The notes: generated from the sequence alone by a model not told the origin. DNA of 64,000 nt from Streptococcus sp. M334 (GCF_000187745.1 NZ_GL732489.1:62001-126000), one strand, 5' to 3'; shown: positions 19,713-29,220, numbered from the stretch's first letter. Program-made: numbers and translations.

Positions 19713-19769
19713 CTGGGTTTAGACTGACTTTGTTATGAGTTTGAAACAGAAATCGAAAAGCTTTGAAAG

Positions 19770-19803
19770 AATTTTCGAAAAATTTTAAAAAATTCTGAAA
19801 AAA
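19770..19803 (+). promoter_or_regulatory. CodY-like motifs upstream of the attenuator promoter
   Basis: AATTTTCGAAAAATT (19770-19784) matches 13 of 15 positions of the CodY consensus and AAAATTCTGAAAAAA (19789-19803) matches 11. They abut the -35 box at 19806. Confidence 0.4.
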
Positions 19804-19805
19804 TC

Positions 19806-19834
19806 TTGACAGGTGATGAAAAAGGTGGTAAGAT
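19806..19834 (+). promoter_or_regulatory. Promoter of the attenuator-controlled ABC operon
   Basis: Consensus TTGACA (19806-19811), 17-bp spacer, TAAGAT (19829-19834). Transcription would start near 19841, giving a 5' leader of about 290 nt before the first transporter gene. Confidence 0.82.
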
Positions 19835-19866
19835 AGGAAACATCAAAAAAGAAAGCAGAAAAAGAA

Positions 19867-19926
19867 ATGAATAAGAAACAAGCTGTAACGATGAATCAAA
19901 ACTTTTACTTTAGCTACTTTAGATAG
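19867..19926 (+). CDS. Leader peptide, Phe/Tyr-rich (19 codons)
   Basis: ATG 19867 reads 19 codons ending NFYFSYFR-stop: five of the last eight residues are Phe or Tyr. Its 3' end (TTTAGATA, 19918-19925) is complementary to a leader segment at 20021-20028, which in turn can pair with the left arm of the terminator at 20070-20098. This is the layout of a transcription attenuator in which ribosomes stalled on Phe/Tyr codons allow read-through. No Trp codons and no T-box consensus are present. The upstream ribosome site is weak (AGAAAAAGAA). An internal ATG at 19891 gives a shorter option. Confidence 0.6.
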   Translation: MNKKQAVTMNQNFYFSYFR

Positions 19927-20020
19927 TGTTTGTAGACATGTCACCATGGATGCAAACAGTTCAAGCAATTTGTTTGTATCTATGTGGCTAAGGTTTTTGA
20001 TTGTGGTCCATATAGATGAA

Positions 20021-20032
20021 TATCTAAATGGA
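20021..20032 (+). promoter_or_regulatory. Antiterminator segment of the leader
   Basis: TATCTAAATGGA can form 12 pairs (one G-U) with TCCGTTTAGATA at 20069-20080, the left arm of the terminator, or 8 pairs with TTTAGATA at the end of the leader peptide gene. The two pairings are mutually exclusive. Confidence 0.6.
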
Positions 20033-20069
20033 CTAGCAAAGTTATAACTTGTTAGATTATTTCAAGCAT

Positions 20070-20098
20070 CCGTTTAGATAGTATCTAGGCGGTTTTTT
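20070..20098 (+). terminator. Attenuator terminator before the ABC importer
   Basis: Ten-bp stem CCGTTTAGAT/ATCTAGGCGG (two G-T pairs) with a 3-nt loop and T6, located 31 nt before the start of the substrate-binding protein gene. Being in a leader, it must be conditional. Confidence 0.8.
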
Positions 20099-20128
20099 GT
20101 TTTATCTTTTCTGAGAAGGAGTTTCATT

Positions 20129-21106
20129 ATGAAAGTTGTTCGAAAATTGCTAGCACCCCTCTTGGTAGTGGGGATCCTCTTAACCTCTCTGATTAGTTTG
20201 CATCAGTTGAAGGCAGATAAGAAAAAAGATGTGTTTCGTATCGGTATTTCGCAATTTATTACCCACCAGTCCTTAGACGCTACTAGAAAAGGGTTTGTGG
20301 ATGAGCTGGCCAAACAAGGATATGTTGAGGGGAAAAATATCGAGATTGATTTGCAAAATGCACAGGGAGAACAACGAAATCTTAAAACGATTTCTCAGCA
20401 GCTAGCAGAATCTAGTGATGTCGTTCTAGCCATCGCAACGCCTTCTGCTCAGAGCTTGGCCAATACAACACAAACGACACCGGTTATCTTTTCAGCGGTA
20501 ACAGACCCTGTCAGTGCCAAGTTAGTTGAGTCAAGAGAGCATCCTGGGGGCAATGTAACTGGAACAAGCGATCAGTCATCAGATGCCATTTCAACCCAAA
20601 TCAATTTGATAAAGAAAGTGTTGCCAAAAGCTAAAACGATTGGAATCCTCTATACTCAGAGCGAGCCAAACTCAGTTGTCCAAAAGGATGAAGCTAAGCG
20701 CCTTCTGGAAGAAAAAGGCTTTACCGTTGTTGAAAAAACAATCTTGGACAGTAACAACGTCAAAGCGGCTGCAGAAAGCTTGATGGCAGAGGTGGATATG
20801 GTTTTTGTACCAACGGATAATATCATTTCATCAACCATGGAAACAGTCAAGCAGGTTTCTATTAAACACAAGGTTCCAGTATTCGGTGGTTCAACAGAAA
20901 TGATTGCGGTTGGTGGCTTGTATAACTACGGAACCAATTATGAAGAATTGGGAAGACAGACAGCTCGCATGCTGATTCGTGTTTTAAAAGGTGAGAAGCC
21001 AGAAAATATAGCAGTTGAGTTGCCTGAAAAACTGGAATTGCATACCAATCAAGAAATGGCAGATGCACTAGGAATTGATATTAGTAAGTTAGAGGGCAAG
21101 GAATAA
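20129..21106 (+). CDS. ABC transporter substrate-binding protein (ABC_sub_bind family, TrpX-like)
   Basis: A 325-residue solute-binding protein of the type found with TrpXYZ-like importers: two Rossmann lobes, with IGISQFITHQSLDATRKGF near the N-terminus, AIATPSAQSLANTTQTTPVIFSAVTDP in the hinge region and VPVFGGSTEMIAVGG. The N-terminal hydrophobic segment (about residues 7-24) has no Cys lipobox, so it is secreted or membrane-tethered, not a lipoprotein. It heads a three-gene operon with a permease and an ATPase. The Phe/Tyr leader peptide upstream suggests an aromatic amino acid, or a precursor, as substrate; the sequence alone does not prove it. Confidence 0.85.
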   Translation: MKVVRKLLAPLLVVGILLTSLISLHQLKADKKKDVFRIGISQFITHQSLDATRKGFVDELAKQGYVEGKNIEIDLQNAQGEQRNLKTISQQLAESSDVVLAIATPSAQSLANTTQTTPVIFSAVTDPVSAKLVESREHPGGNVTGTSDQSSDAISTQINLIKKVLPKAKTIGILYTQSEPNSVVQKDEAKRLLEEKGFTVVEKTILDSNNVKAAAESLMAEVDMVFVPTDNIISSTMETVKQVSIKHKVPVFGGSTEMIAVGGLYNYGTNYEELGRQTARMLIRVLKGEKPENIAVELPEKLELHTNQEMADALGIDISKLEGKE

Positions 21107-21117
21107 GGAGGTTTAAG

Positions 21118-22011
21118 ATGAATTTTGTGTTATCTAGTTTATCAGAAGGTTTGTTGTGGTCGATTATGGCGATTGGGGTCTACTTGACTTTTCGTATTTT
21201 GGATATTGCGGATATGACTGCTGAAGGAGCCTTTCCTCTGGGGGCAGCAGTCGTTGTATCACAGATACAGGCAGGGGCAAATCCTTGGATTGCGACCTTA
21301 CTTGCTTTGCTGGCAGGTATGATTGCTGGTCTTGTATCAGGAATGCTCCACACCAAGATGAAAATCCCAGCTCTCTTGACAGGGATTGTGACCTTGACAG
21401 GGCTTTATTCCATCAATATTAAAATCATGGGAAGTGTGCCTAATCTTTCCTTAGGAGATTCTGCAACCGTCTTTAAACAATTGGCTATCTTGGGACTGAC
21501 AAATGAAGAAGCTGTTTTCTCATTCAGTTTGGCCTGTCTCTTACTTGTTTGTTTGGTCTTGACTCTTTTGATGAAAACAGAGATTGGCTTGGTCTTGCGT
21601 TCGACTGGGGACAATATTCCGATGAGTGAGGCCAATGGGGTCAATGTAGACACCATGAAGATTGTTGGTTACATGATTTCAAACGGTTTGATTGCCCTAT
21701 GTGGTTCCTTGTTCGCCCAAAATGATGGATTTTCAGATGTAACTTCTGGGACAGGAACCATTGTTGTTGGTTTGAGTGCAGTGATTATTGCGGAAGTCTT
21801 GATACACGACTTGACCATTGGAGGTCGCCTGTTATCTATCGGAATCGGTGCTATTGTTTACCGTTTAATTATTTTAAATATCTATGAAATTCCAAATCTA
21901 GATCAAAACTTAGTACGTCTCTTTAATGCAATCTTGTTAGCCTTAGTTTTATTTGCGCCAGAATTGCAAAAGAGATTAAAGATTCGTGGTCTGAAATTGA
22001 GAAATGAATAG
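21118..22011 (+). CDS. ABC transporter permease (branched-chain/TrpY-like)
   Basis: A 297-residue permease with about eight or nine hydrophobic segments (first near residues 8-30) of the BPD_transp_2 type that also serves LivHM and sugar importers. The conserved loop KTEIGLVLRSTGDNIPMSEANGV contacts the ATPase. AGGAGG precedes the ATG; spacing is 11 nt from the binding-protein stop and 12 nt to the ATPase. Confidence 0.88.
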   Translation: MNFVLSSLSEGLLWSIMAIGVYLTFRILDIADMTAEGAFPLGAAVVVSQIQAGANPWIATLLALLAGMIAGLVSGMLHTKMKIPALLTGIVTLTGLYSINIKIMGSVPNLSLGDSATVFKQLAILGLTNEEAVFSFSLACLLLVCLVLTLLMKTEIGLVLRSTGDNIPMSEANGVNVDTMKIVGYMISNGLIALCGSLFAQNDGFSDVTSGTGTIVVGLSAVIIAEVLIHDLTIGGRLLSIGIGAIVYRLIILNIYEIPNLDQNLVRLFNAILLALVLFAPELQKRLKIRGLKLRNE

Positions 22012-22023
22012 GAGGAGAAAGTT

Positions 22024-22827
22024 ATGGCAAGTTTGTTAACACTTGAAAATATTCACAAGACATTTGAAGCAGGGACGGTCAATGAGAACCATGTCCTCAA
22101 AGGATTAGACTTAGAGGTTGAAGAGGGAGATTTTATCTCTGTGATTGGTGGAAATGGAGCAGGGAAATCCACTTTGATGAATATCTTGGCTGGCAATCTA
22201 TCGGTGGATGAAGGGGATCTTTTATTGGCAGGCAAATCCATTAAAAATCTGAGTGTCAGAAAGAGAGCCAAGGATATTGCCCGTGTTTTTCAAGATCCTA
22301 AGATGGGAACAGCTTCTCGTTTGACGATTGAGGAGAATATGGCTATTGCCTTGAGACGCGGGCAGAAGAGAGGGCTTGGTTGGGGTGTGAAGGAGAAGGA
22401 CAGAATCCAGTTCCAAGAGGCCTTGAAGGAGTTGAATATTGGTCTTGAAAATCGCTTAAAAGTAGATACTCAATATCTCTCAGGAGGCCAAAGACAGGCC
22501 TTGACCCTAGTCATGGCAGCTCTGGTGAAACCCAAACTTTTGCTTTTGGATGAACACACTGCGGCACTTGACCCGAAAACTAGTCAAATGGTGATGGATT
22601 TGACGCAAAAGATTGTGGAACACCATCAGTTGACGACTTTGATGATTACCCACGATATGAACCATGCGATTGAGTACGGCAATCGTCTCATTATGCTCTA
22701 TCAGGGTAAGATAGTGGTGGATGTCAAGGGAGAGGAGAAAAAGCATCTGACGGTTGAAGATCTCATGCATCTTTTCCAGAAAAATAGTGGCCAAAGTCTA
22801 GTTAGTGATGAATTGGTTTTGGGATAA
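22024..22827 (+). CDS. ABC transporter ATP-binding protein (TrpZ-like)
   Basis: A 267-residue ATPase for the importer. Walker A GGNGAGKST, Q-loop FQDPKMGTA, signature LSGGQRQA, Walker B LLLLDEHTAALD (His in place of the usual Pro) and switch ITHDMNH are intact. GGAGGAGAAAG precedes the start. A terminator follows the stop codon, which closes the operon. Confidence 0.92.
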   Translation: MASLLTLENIHKTFEAGTVNENHVLKGLDLEVEEGDFISVIGGNGAGKSTLMNILAGNLSVDEGDLLLAGKSIKNLSVRKRAKDIARVFQDPKMGTASRLTIEENMAIALRRGQKRGLGWGVKEKDRIQFQEALKELNIGLENRLKVDTQYLSGGQRQALTLVMAALVKPKLLLLDEHTAALDPKTSQMVMDLTQKIVEHHQLTTLMITHDMNHAIEYGNRLIMLYQGKIVVDVKGEEKKHLTVEDLMHLFQKNSGQSLVSDELVLG

Positions 22828-22834
22828 AGAAAAA

Positions 22835-22863
22835 GGCTGAGATGTGGTGTCTTAGTCTTTTAT
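22835..22863 (+). terminator. Terminator of the ABC importer operon
   Basis: Stem GGCTGAGA/TCTTAGTC (two G-T pairs), 7-nt loop, followed by TTTTATTT. Confidence 0.65.
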
Positions 22864-22991
22864 TTCTTACACTGCCTATCTATGTAAATTAAACTCAGTA
22901 AGGAGCCCTCTTTTGCAGAAAAGCAGGGTTCTTTTTGCTGTCTATTCCATCCTTGAAAGCGTAAAACAAACTAGTCAGGGTGGCTAGTTTG

Positions 22992-23000
22992 TGGTATAAT
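22992..23000 (+). promoter_or_regulatory. Extended -10 promoter of yneF
   Basis: TGGTATAAT (hexamer 22995-23000), 30 nt before the start codon. Confidence 0.65.
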
Positions 23001-23030
23001 GAAAGAGACTCAAAAAGAAACAGGAGAAAT

Positions 23031-23282
23031 ATGATGGATTTACTATTAGCAATTGTATTGATTGTGCTAGCTTTTCTAGGAGGAGCTCTTGGAGGAATGT
23101 ACTTGGTTCGTAAGCAAATTGAAAAAGAATTCGCTGACAACCCACGTTTGAATGCTGAAGCAGTTCGTACTCTTTTGAGTGCAAATGGTCAAAAACCAAG
23201 CGAAGCTAAGGTACAACAAGTTTACCACCAAATCATCCGCCAACAAAAGGCAGCCCTTGCTAACAATAAAAAGAAAAAATAA
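23031..23282 (+). CDS. yneF: YneF-family (UPF0154) small membrane protein
   Basis: An 83-residue protein: N-terminal helix (about residues 4-25, [21 protein letters not shown]) followed by a cytoplasmic [14 protein letters not shown] and a Lys-rich end. This matches UPF0154/YneF, whose function is unknown. CAGGAG lies 5-10 nt before ATG 23031; ATG 23034 is an equal alternative. It has its own promoter. A GTCTGG/CCAGAC hairpin follows at 23292-23313. Confidence 0.88.
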
Positions 23283-23481
23283 ATAAGGAAAAGTCTGGGA
23301 TGAAAATTCCAGACTTCTCACTATGTTGGCTAAGGGTTTAGGGATGAGACTTTTTCCTTGCATTCTATTGATATTTGATTATGATTAAGAGAGATAGTTG
23401 TTGCTTAGGCTGTCATTCGGTTCATAAAGATCAATAATCATAATGAACTATCAATCAGAAAAAGACTAGAAAGAAGACTGT

Positions 23482-24276
23482 ATGGATAATCGACCAATTG
23501 GTTTTTTGGATTCGGGTGTCGGGGGCTTGACCGTTGTGCGTGAGCTCATGCGCCAGCTTCCCCATGAAGAAATCGTCTATATTGGAGATTCGGCGCGGGC
23601 GCCCTATGGTCCCCGTCCTGCTGAGCAAATTCGTGAATATACTTGGCAGTTGGTCAACTTTCTCTTGACCAAGGATGTCAAAATGATTGTCATTGCTTGT
23701 AATACTGCGACTGCGGTCGTTTGGGAAGAAATCAAGGCTCAACTAGATATTCCTGTCCTAGGTGTTATTTTGCCAGGAGCTTCGGCAGCTATCAAGTCCA
23801 GCCAAGGTGGGAAAATCGGAGTGATTGGAACACCCATGACGGTACAATCAGACATCTACCGTCAGAAAATAAACGATCTGGATCCGGACTTACAGGTGGA
23901 GAGCTTGGCCTGTCCCAAGTTTGCTCCCTTGGTGGAGTCGGGTGCCCTGTCAACCAGTGTCACCAAGAAAGTGGTCTATGAAACCCTGCGTCCCTTGGTT
24001 GGAAAGGTGGATAGCCTGATTTTGGGTTGTACCCATTATCCACTTCTCAGACCTATTATTCAAAATGTCATGGGGCCAAAGGTTCAGCTCATCGATAGTG
24101 GGGCAGAGTGCGTACGGGACATTTCAGTCTTACTCAATTATTTTGAAATCAATCGTGGTCGTGATGTCGGACCACTCCATCACCGTTTTTACACAACAGC
24201 CAGCAGCCAAAGTTTTGCACAAATTGGTGAAGAATGGCTGGAAAAAGAGATTTATGTGGAGCATGTAGAATTATGA
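23482..24276 (+). CDS. racE: Glutamate racemase
   Basis: Cofactor-independent racemase that makes D-glutamate for peptidoglycan. Length is 264 aa. The two catalytic Cys lie in IACNTATAV (about residue 75) and GCTHYPLL (about residue 185). N-terminal [14 protein letters not shown] is the family hallmark. The stop overlaps the next gene (ATGA). It opens a run of closely spaced genes to yidD, all on one strand with overlaps or short gaps, probably one long operon. Confidence 0.95.
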   Translation: MDNRPIGFLDSGVGGLTVVRELMRQLPHEEIVYIGDSARAPYGPRPAEQIREYTWQLVNFLLTKDVKMIVIACNTATAVVWEEIKAQLDIPVLGVILPGASAAIKSSQGGKIGVIGTPMTVQSDIYRQKINDLDPDLQVESLACPKFAPLVESGALSTSVTKKVVYETLRPLVGKVDSLILGCTHYPLLRPIIQNVMGPKVQLIDSGAECVRDISVLLNYFEINRGRDVGPLHHRFYTTASSQSFAQIGEEWLEKEIYVEHVEL

Positions 24277-25244
24277 CAAATAAAATTTATGAATACAAGG
24301 ATGAACAGGACTGGTATGTCGGGTCCTATGGTATTTTTGGTGGCGTCCGGACGTTGACGGATGATGACTTGGATTTTCCTCTATTGGAGTTTGCCCAAAG
24401 ATTTCGAGATGAGGATCGAGGTTTTCCTGTTTCTGTTACTGTTTTACGCTATGGTTCTCTCTACCGTTTATTGTCTTTTGTGGTAGATATCCTCAACCAA
24501 GAAATGGGACGAAATGTGGAAGTCATCCAACGTCAGGGGGCTTTACTCTTAGTTGAAAATGGGCAACTCCTGCATGTAGAATTGCCTAAAGAAGGGGTTG
24601 ATGTAGAAGCATTCTTTGAGACAAACAAGGTCAGAGAAACCTTATTGATTGCGACTCGTAACGAGGGCAAGACCAAGGAATTCCGAGCTATCTTTGACAA
24701 GCTAGGCTACGATGTAGAAAATCTTAATGATTATCCAGACCTACCTGAAGTAGCAGAAACAGGTATGACCTTCGAAGAAAACGCCCGCCTTAAGGCGGAA
24801 ACCATTTCCCAATTAACGGGCAAGATGGTTTTGGCAGATGATTCTGGACTTAAAGTCGATGTCCTAGGTGGATTGCCAGGTGTCTGGTCAGCTCGTTTCG
24901 CAGGTGTGGGAGCTACTGACCGTGAAAACAATGCCAAACTCTTGCACGAATTGGCCATGGTCTTTGAACTCAAGGACCGCTCGGCTCAATTCCATACAAC
25001 CCTAGTCGTAGCCAGTCCCAACAAGGAAAGTTTGGTTGTTGAAGCAGACTGGCCAGGCTACATTAACTTTGAACCTAAGGGTGAAAATGGATTTGGTTAC
25101 GATCCTCTCTTCCTTGTAGGAGAGACAGGCAAGTCATCGGCTGAATTAACCCTTGAAGAAAAAAATAGCCAATCTCACCGCGCCTTAGCCGTTAAGAAAC
25201 TTTTGGAGGTATTTCCATCATGGCAAAGCAAACCATCATTGTAA
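24273..25244 (+). CDS. rdgB: Non-canonical purine NTP pyrophosphatase (HAM1/RdgB) with N-terminal extension
   Basis: A 323-residue protein. The C-terminal part (about residues 127-320) is a HAM1 domain that hydrolyses dITP/XTP to monophosphates: [14 protein letters not shown], the metal-binding [23 protein letters not shown] and [11 protein letters not shown]. The N-terminal 125 residues are an extra domain common in streptococcal homologues and of unknown role. ATG 24273 overlaps the racE stop. Confidence 0.93.
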   Translation: MTNKIYEYKDEQDWYVGSYGIFGGVRTLTDDDLDFPLLEFAQRFRDEDRGFPVSVTVLRYGSLYRLLSFVVDILNQEMGRNVEVIQRQGALLLVENGQLLHVELPKEGVDVEAFFETNKVRETLLIATRNEGKTKEFRAIFDKLGYDVENLNDYPDLPEVAETGMTFEENARLKAETISQLTGKMVLADDSGLKVDVLGGLPGVWSARFAGVGATDRENNAKLLHELAMVFELKDRSAQFHTTLVVASPNKESLVVEADWPGYINFEPKGENGFGYDPLFLVGETGKSSAELTLEEKNSQSHRALAVKKLLEVFPSWQSKPSL

Positions 25245-25741
25245 TGAGCGATTCCCATGGCGATAGCTTGATTGTGGAAGAAATCCGTGATCGCTATGTG
25301 GGTAAAGTTGATGCCGTTTTTCATAACGGCGATTCTGAACTGCGTCCTGATTCTCCACTTTGGGAGGGCATCCGAGTTGTTAAAGGGAACATGGACTTTT
25401 ACGCCGGCTACCCAGAACGTTTGGTGACTGAGCTTGGTTCGACCAAGATTATCCAAACTCATGGTCACTTATTTGACATTAATTTCAATTTTCAAAAGTT
25501 GGACTACTGGGCTCAGGAAGAAGAGGCCGATATCTGTCTCTATGGTCACTTGCATGTGCCAAGTGCTTGGATGGAAGGCAAGACCCTCTTTTTAAATCCA
25601 GGTTCTATCAGTCAACCACGTGGGACCATCAGAGAGTGTCTCTATGCTCGTGTGGAGATTGATGATAGTTATTTTAAAGTGGACTTTTTGACACGAGACC
25701 ATGAGGTGTATCCGGGCTTGTCCAAGGAGTTTAGTCGATGA
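25220..25741 (+). CDS. YfcE/MJ0936-type metallophosphoesterase
   Basis: A 173-residue calcineurin-like phosphodiesterase. Metal ligands are in MSDSHGD (about residue 10), [20 protein letters not shown] and YGHLHVPS, all present. Probable phosphodiesterase on a small substrate; the natural one is unknown. ATG 25220 follows GGAGGT and overlaps the end of rdgB by 25 nt. Confidence 0.9.
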   Translation: MAKQTIIVMSDSHGDSLIVEEIRDRYVGKVDAVFHNGDSELRPDSPLWEGIRVVKGNMDFYAGYPERLVTELGSTKIIQTHGHLFDINFNFQKLDYWAQEEEADICLYGHLHVPSAWMEGKTLFLNPGSISQPRGTIRECLYARVEIDDSYFKVDFLTRDHEVYPGLSKEFSR

Positions 25742-26199
25742 TTGCCAAGGAGTTTGAGACTTTCTTGTTGGGGCAAGAGGAAACTTTTTTGACCCCTGCT
25801 GAAAATCTAGCTGTGTTAATTGATACCCACAATGCGGATCATGCGACACTCTTGCTCAGTCAGATGACCTATACCCGTGTTCCTGTTGTAACAGATGAAA
25901 AACAGTTTGTTGGGACGATTGGGCTCAGAGATATTATGGCTTATCAGATGGAGCATGACTTGAGTCAAGAAATCATGGCAGATACGGATATCGTTCATAT
26001 GACGAGAACGGACGTAGCGGTTGTTTCGCCTGATTTTACCATTACGGAGGTCTTGCACAAGTTGGTAGATGAGTCCTTCTTGCCGGTTGTGGATGCGTCT
26101 GGTATTTTCCAAGGGATTATCACGCGCAAGTCTATCCTCAAGGCAGTGAATGCCCTCTTGCATGACTTTAGTAAGGAATATGAGATTCGATGCCGATGA
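25738..26199 (+). CDS. cbpB: CBS-domain protein CbpB (c-di-AMP binding)
   Basis: A 153-residue protein made almost wholly of two CBS motifs (about residues 20-75 and 85-145). Streptococcal and listerial orthologues in this same gene context bind cyclic di-AMP and link it to (p)ppGpp and potassium control. Overlaps the previous stop by 4 nt and the xerD-like gene by 4 nt. Confidence 0.83.
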   Translation: MIAKEFETFLLGQEETFLTPAENLAVLIDTHNADHATLLLSQMTYTRVPVVTDEKQFVGTIGLRDIMAYQMEHDLSQEIMADTDIVHMTRTDVAVVSPDFTITEVLHKLVDESFLPVVDASGIFQGIITRKSILKAVNALLHDFSKEYEIRCR

Positions 26200-26930
26200 G
26201 AGACAGGATTTCAACCTTTTTAGAGGAAAAGCAGGGCTTGTCTGCCAATTCCAAGCAGTCCTATAAGTATGATTTGGAGCAATTTTTAGACATTGTAGGC
26301 GAGCGGATTTCTGAGACTAGTCTCAAGATTTACCAAGCCCAGCTAGCCAATTTAAAAATCAGCGCCCAGAAGCGAAAGATTTCGGCCTGTAATCAATTTC
26401 TCTACTTTCTCTATCAAAAAGGAGAGGTGGACAGCTTTTATCGTTTGGAATTAGCTAAACAAGCTGAGAAGAAGACGGAAAAGCCAGAAATTCTAGACCT
26501 AGCCTCTTTTTGGAAGGAAAGCGACTATCCAGAGGGACGCTTGCTAGCGCTCTTAATCCTAGAAATGGGACTCTTGCCGAGTGAGATTTTAGCCCTCAAA
26601 GTTGCGGACATCAATCTGGACTTTCAAGTGTTGCGAATCAAGAAGGCTTCCCAACAGAGGATTGTCACCATTCCCATGACCTTGCTTTCAGAATTGGAAC
26701 CCTTGATGGGGCAGACCTATCTTTTTGAAAGGGGAGGGAAAGCCTATTCTCGTCAGTGGGCCTTTCGTCAGCTAGAGTCCTTTGTCAAGGAGAAAGGTTT
26801 TCCGGCCTTATCAGCCCAAGCCTTGCGGGAACAGTTTATTCTAAGACAAGTAGAAAACAAGGTCGATTTGTATGAAATTGCAAAAAAATTAGGATTAAAA
26901 ACAGTCCTGACCTTAGAAAAATATAGATAA
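26196..26930 (+). CDS. XerD-like tyrosine recombinase family protein
   Basis: A 244-residue protein with a SAM-like N-terminal core-binding domain (about residues 1-75) and a C-terminal phage-integrase-like domain. The catalytic set is degenerate: the place of the first Arg reads GLLPSEIL where active enzymes have GLRxSEL, and the HxxR box reads [10 protein letters not shown], while the final Tyr (LEKYR) remains. Streptococci use XerS for dimer resolution, so this protein probably has a non-recombinase role tied to the adjacent scpAB genes. ATG 26196 is favoured; 26190 is an alternative. Confidence 0.87.
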   Translation: MRDRISTFLEEKQGLSANSKQSYKYDLEQFLDIVGERISETSLKIYQAQLANLKISAQKRKISACNQFLYFLYQKGEVDSFYRLELAKQAEKKTEKPEILDLASFWKESDYPEGRLLALLILEMGLLPSEILALKVADINLDFQVLRIKKASQQRIVTIPMTLLSELEPLMGQTYLFERGGKAYSRQWAFRQLESFVKEKGFPALSAQALREQFILRQVENKVDLYEIAKKLGLKTVLTLEKYR

Positions 26931-27658
26931 TGGATATTAAACTAAAAGATTTTGAAGGGCCTCTGGACTTGCTCTTGCACCTGGTTTCTAAGTACCAGAT
27001 GGATATCTACGATGTGCCTATTACGGAAGTCATCGAACAGTATCTAGCCTATGTCTCAACCCTGCAGGCCATGCGTCTGGAAGTGACGGGCGAGTACATG
27101 GTTATGGCCAGTCAGCTGATGCTGATCAAGAGCCGTAAGCTCTTGCCAAAGGTAGCAGAAGTGACAGATTTGGGGGATGACTTGGAGCAGGATCTTCTTT
27201 CTCAAATCGAAGAATACCGCAAGTTCAAGCTCTTGGGTGAGCGCTTGGAAGCCAAGCACCAAGATCGGGCCCAGCACTATTCTAAAGCGCCGACAGAGTT
27301 GATTTACGAAGATGCGGAGCTTGTTCATGACAAGACGACCATTGACCTCTTTTTGGCTTTTTCAAATATCTTAGCTAAGAAAAAAGAGGAGTTTGCACAG
27401 AATCACACGACTATCCTGCGGGATGAGTATAAGATTGAGGACATGATGGTTATCGTGAAAGAGTCCTTGGATGGACGAGATCAATTGCGCTTGCAGGATT
27501 TGTTCAAGGAAGCTCAGAATGTCCAAGAGGTCATTACCCTCTTTTTGGCAACCTTAGAGTTAATCAAAACCCAGGAGTTGATCCTCGTGCAAGAGGAGAG
27601 TTTCGGAGATATCTATCTCATGGAAAAGAAGGAAGAAAGTCAAGTGGCCCAAAGCTAG
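26930..27658 (+). CDS. scpA: Segregation and condensation protein A
   Basis: Kleisin subunit (242 aa) of the SMC-ScpAB condensin complex that bridges the SMC heads. N-terminal [25 protein letters not shown] is the family signature; the C-terminal winged helix (about residues 165-240) ends in acidic residues. Starts on the last base of the xerD-like stop (TAATG). Confidence 0.95.
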   Translation: MDIKLKDFEGPLDLLLHLVSKYQMDIYDVPITEVIEQYLAYVSTLQAMRLEVTGEYMVMASQLMLIKSRKLLPKVAEVTDLGDDLEQDLLSQIEEYRKFKLLGERLEAKHQDRAQHYSKAPTELIYEDAELVHDKTTIDLFLAFSNILAKKKEEFAQNHTTILRDEYKIEDMMVIVKESLDGRDQLRLQDLFKEAQNVQEVITLFLATLELIKTQELILVQEESFGDIYLMEKKEESQVAQS

Positions 27659-27676
27659 ACTTGATAGAGAGGAAAG

Positions 27677-28246
27677 ATGAGTACTTTAGCAAAAATAGAA
27701 GCGCTCTTGTTTGTAGCGGGTGAAGATGGGATTAGAGTCCGCCAGTTAGCTGAACTCCTCTCTCTACCACCGACAGGCATCCAACAGAGTTTAGAAAAAT
27801 TAGCCCAGAAGTATGAAAAGGATCCAGATTCCAGTTTGGCTCTGATTGAGACAGGGGGCGCTTATAGATTGGTGACCAAGCCTCAATTTGCAGAGATTTT
27901 GAAGGAATACTCTAAGGCGCCTATCAACCAGAGTTTATCTCGGGCTGCCCTTGAGACCTTGTCCATCATTGCCTATAAGCAGCCGATTACACGGATAGAG
28001 ATTGATGCCATCCGTGGGGTCAATTCGAGTGGGGCTTTGGCAAAGTTGCAGGCATTTGATTTGATACGAGAAGACGGGAAAAAAGAAGTGTTGGGTCGTC
28101 CCAACCTCTATGTGACTACAGATTATTTCCTAGATTACATGGGAATTAACCATTTGGAAGAATTACCAGTGATTGATGAGCTTGAGATTCAAGCCCAAGA
28201 AAGCCAATTATTTGGTGAAAGGATAGAAGAAGATGAGAATCAATAA
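27677..28246 (+). CDS. scpB: Segregation and condensation protein B
   Basis: A 189-residue protein with two winged-helix domains that dimerises and binds ScpA. Recognisable stretches are [35 protein letters not shown] and [25 protein letters not shown] precedes the ATG. Overlaps rluB by 14 nt. Confidence 0.95.
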   Translation: MSTLAKIEALLFVAGEDGIRVRQLAELLSLPPTGIQQSLEKLAQKYEKDPDSSLALIETGGAYRLVTKPQFAEILKEYSKAPINQSLSRAALETLSIIAYKQPITRIEIDAIRGVNSSGALAKLQAFDLIREDGKKEVLGRPNLYVTTDYFLDYMGINHLEELPVIDELEIQAQESQLFGERIEEDENQ

Positions 28247-28955
28247 GTATATTGCCCACGCAGGTGTGGCCAGTAGGAGAAAAGCAGAAGAGCTGATCAA
28301 GCAAGGCTTGGTGACGGTCAATGGCCAAGTAGTGCGTGAACTAGCAACGACCATCAAGTCAGGCGACAAGGTCGAAGTGGAAGGCCAGCCTATCTACAAC
28401 GAAGAAAAGGTCTACTATCTGCTTAACAAACCACGCGGTGTCATTTCCAGTGTGACAGATGACAAGGGCCGCAAGACGGTTGTCGACCTCTTGCCCAACG
28501 TGAAAGAGCGCATCTACCCTGTAGGTCGTTTGGACTGGGATACATCAGGAGTCTTGATTTTGACCAATGACGGGGATTTTACGGATGAAATGATTCACCC
28601 TCGTAATGAGATTGACAAGGTTTATGTCGCGCGTGTTAAAGGTGTGGCCAATAAGGACAATCTCCGCCCCTTGACCCGTGGGCTTGAGATTGATGGTAAG
28701 AAAACCAAGCCGGCTGTCTATGAGATTCTCAAAGTGGATCCAGTCAAAAACCGCTCTGTGGTGCAGTTGACTATCCATGAAGGGCGTAACCACCAGGTTA
28801 AAAAGATGTTTGAAGCTGTCGGTCTCCAAGTGGACAAGCTGTCACGGACCCGTTTTGGACATCTAGACTTGACAGGACTCCGTCCAGGAGAATCCCGTCG
28901 TCTTAATAAAAAAGAAATCAGCCAACTTCATACCATGGCTGTAACCAAGAAATAA
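28233..28955 (+). CDS. rluB: 23S rRNA pseudouridine synthase RluB type
   Basis: A 240-residue enzyme with an N-terminal S4 RNA-binding domain (residues 1-60, [21 protein letters not shown]) and a pseudouridine synthase domain with catalytic Asp in [18 protein letters not shown]. In this context it is expected to modify 23S rRNA near position 2605. The start overlaps scpB and the stop overlaps the yidD start. Confidence 0.92.
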   Translation: MRINKYIAHAGVASRRKAEELIKQGLVTVNGQVVRELATTIKSGDKVEVEGQPIYNEEKVYYLLNKPRGVISSVTDDKGRKTVVDLLPNVKERIYPVGRLDWDTSGVLILTNDGDFTDEMIHPRNEIDKVYVARVKGVANKDNLRPLTRGLEIDGKKTKPAVYEILKVDPVKNRSVVQLTIHEGRNHQVKKMFEAVGLQVDKLSRTRFGHLDLTGLRPGESRRLNKKEISQLHTMAVTKK

Positions 28956-29197
28956 TGAAACGAATCTTAATAGCGCCTGTGCGCTTTTACCAACGGTTTA
29001 TCTCCCCAGCCTTTCCACCCTCTTGTCGCTTTGAGCCGACTTGTTCTAACTACATGATTCAGGCTATTGAAAAACATGGCTTCAAGGGTGTTTTGATGGG
29101 CTTGGCTCGGATTCTACGTTGCCACCCCTGGTCGAAAACAGGTAAGGACCCTGTCCCAGACCACTTTTCCCTTAAACGGAATCAAGAAGAAAAATGA
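28955..29197 (+). CDS. yidD: YidD membrane protein insertion efficiency factor
   Basis: An 80-residue protein with the YidD signature: [37 protein letters not shown] (three Cys with the last motif) and RILRCHPWS. An amphipathic N-terminus associates with the inner face of the membrane. Helps YidC-dependent insertion in family members. Overlaps rluB at TAATG and ends the cluster. Confidence 0.92.
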   Translation: MKRILIAPVRFYQRFISPAFPPSCRFEPTCSNYMIQAIEKHGFKGVLMGLARILRCHPWSKTGKDPVPDHFSLKRNQEEK

Positions 29198-29220
29198 GGC
29201 TGGGTAAAAATATTTTAGTG

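Noticed and set aside
19841-20100. T-box riboswitch for the TrpX-like operon
   Set aside because: No T-box bulge sequence (UGGNACCGCG type) or specifier stem is visible; the leader ORF and alternative stems explain the region better.
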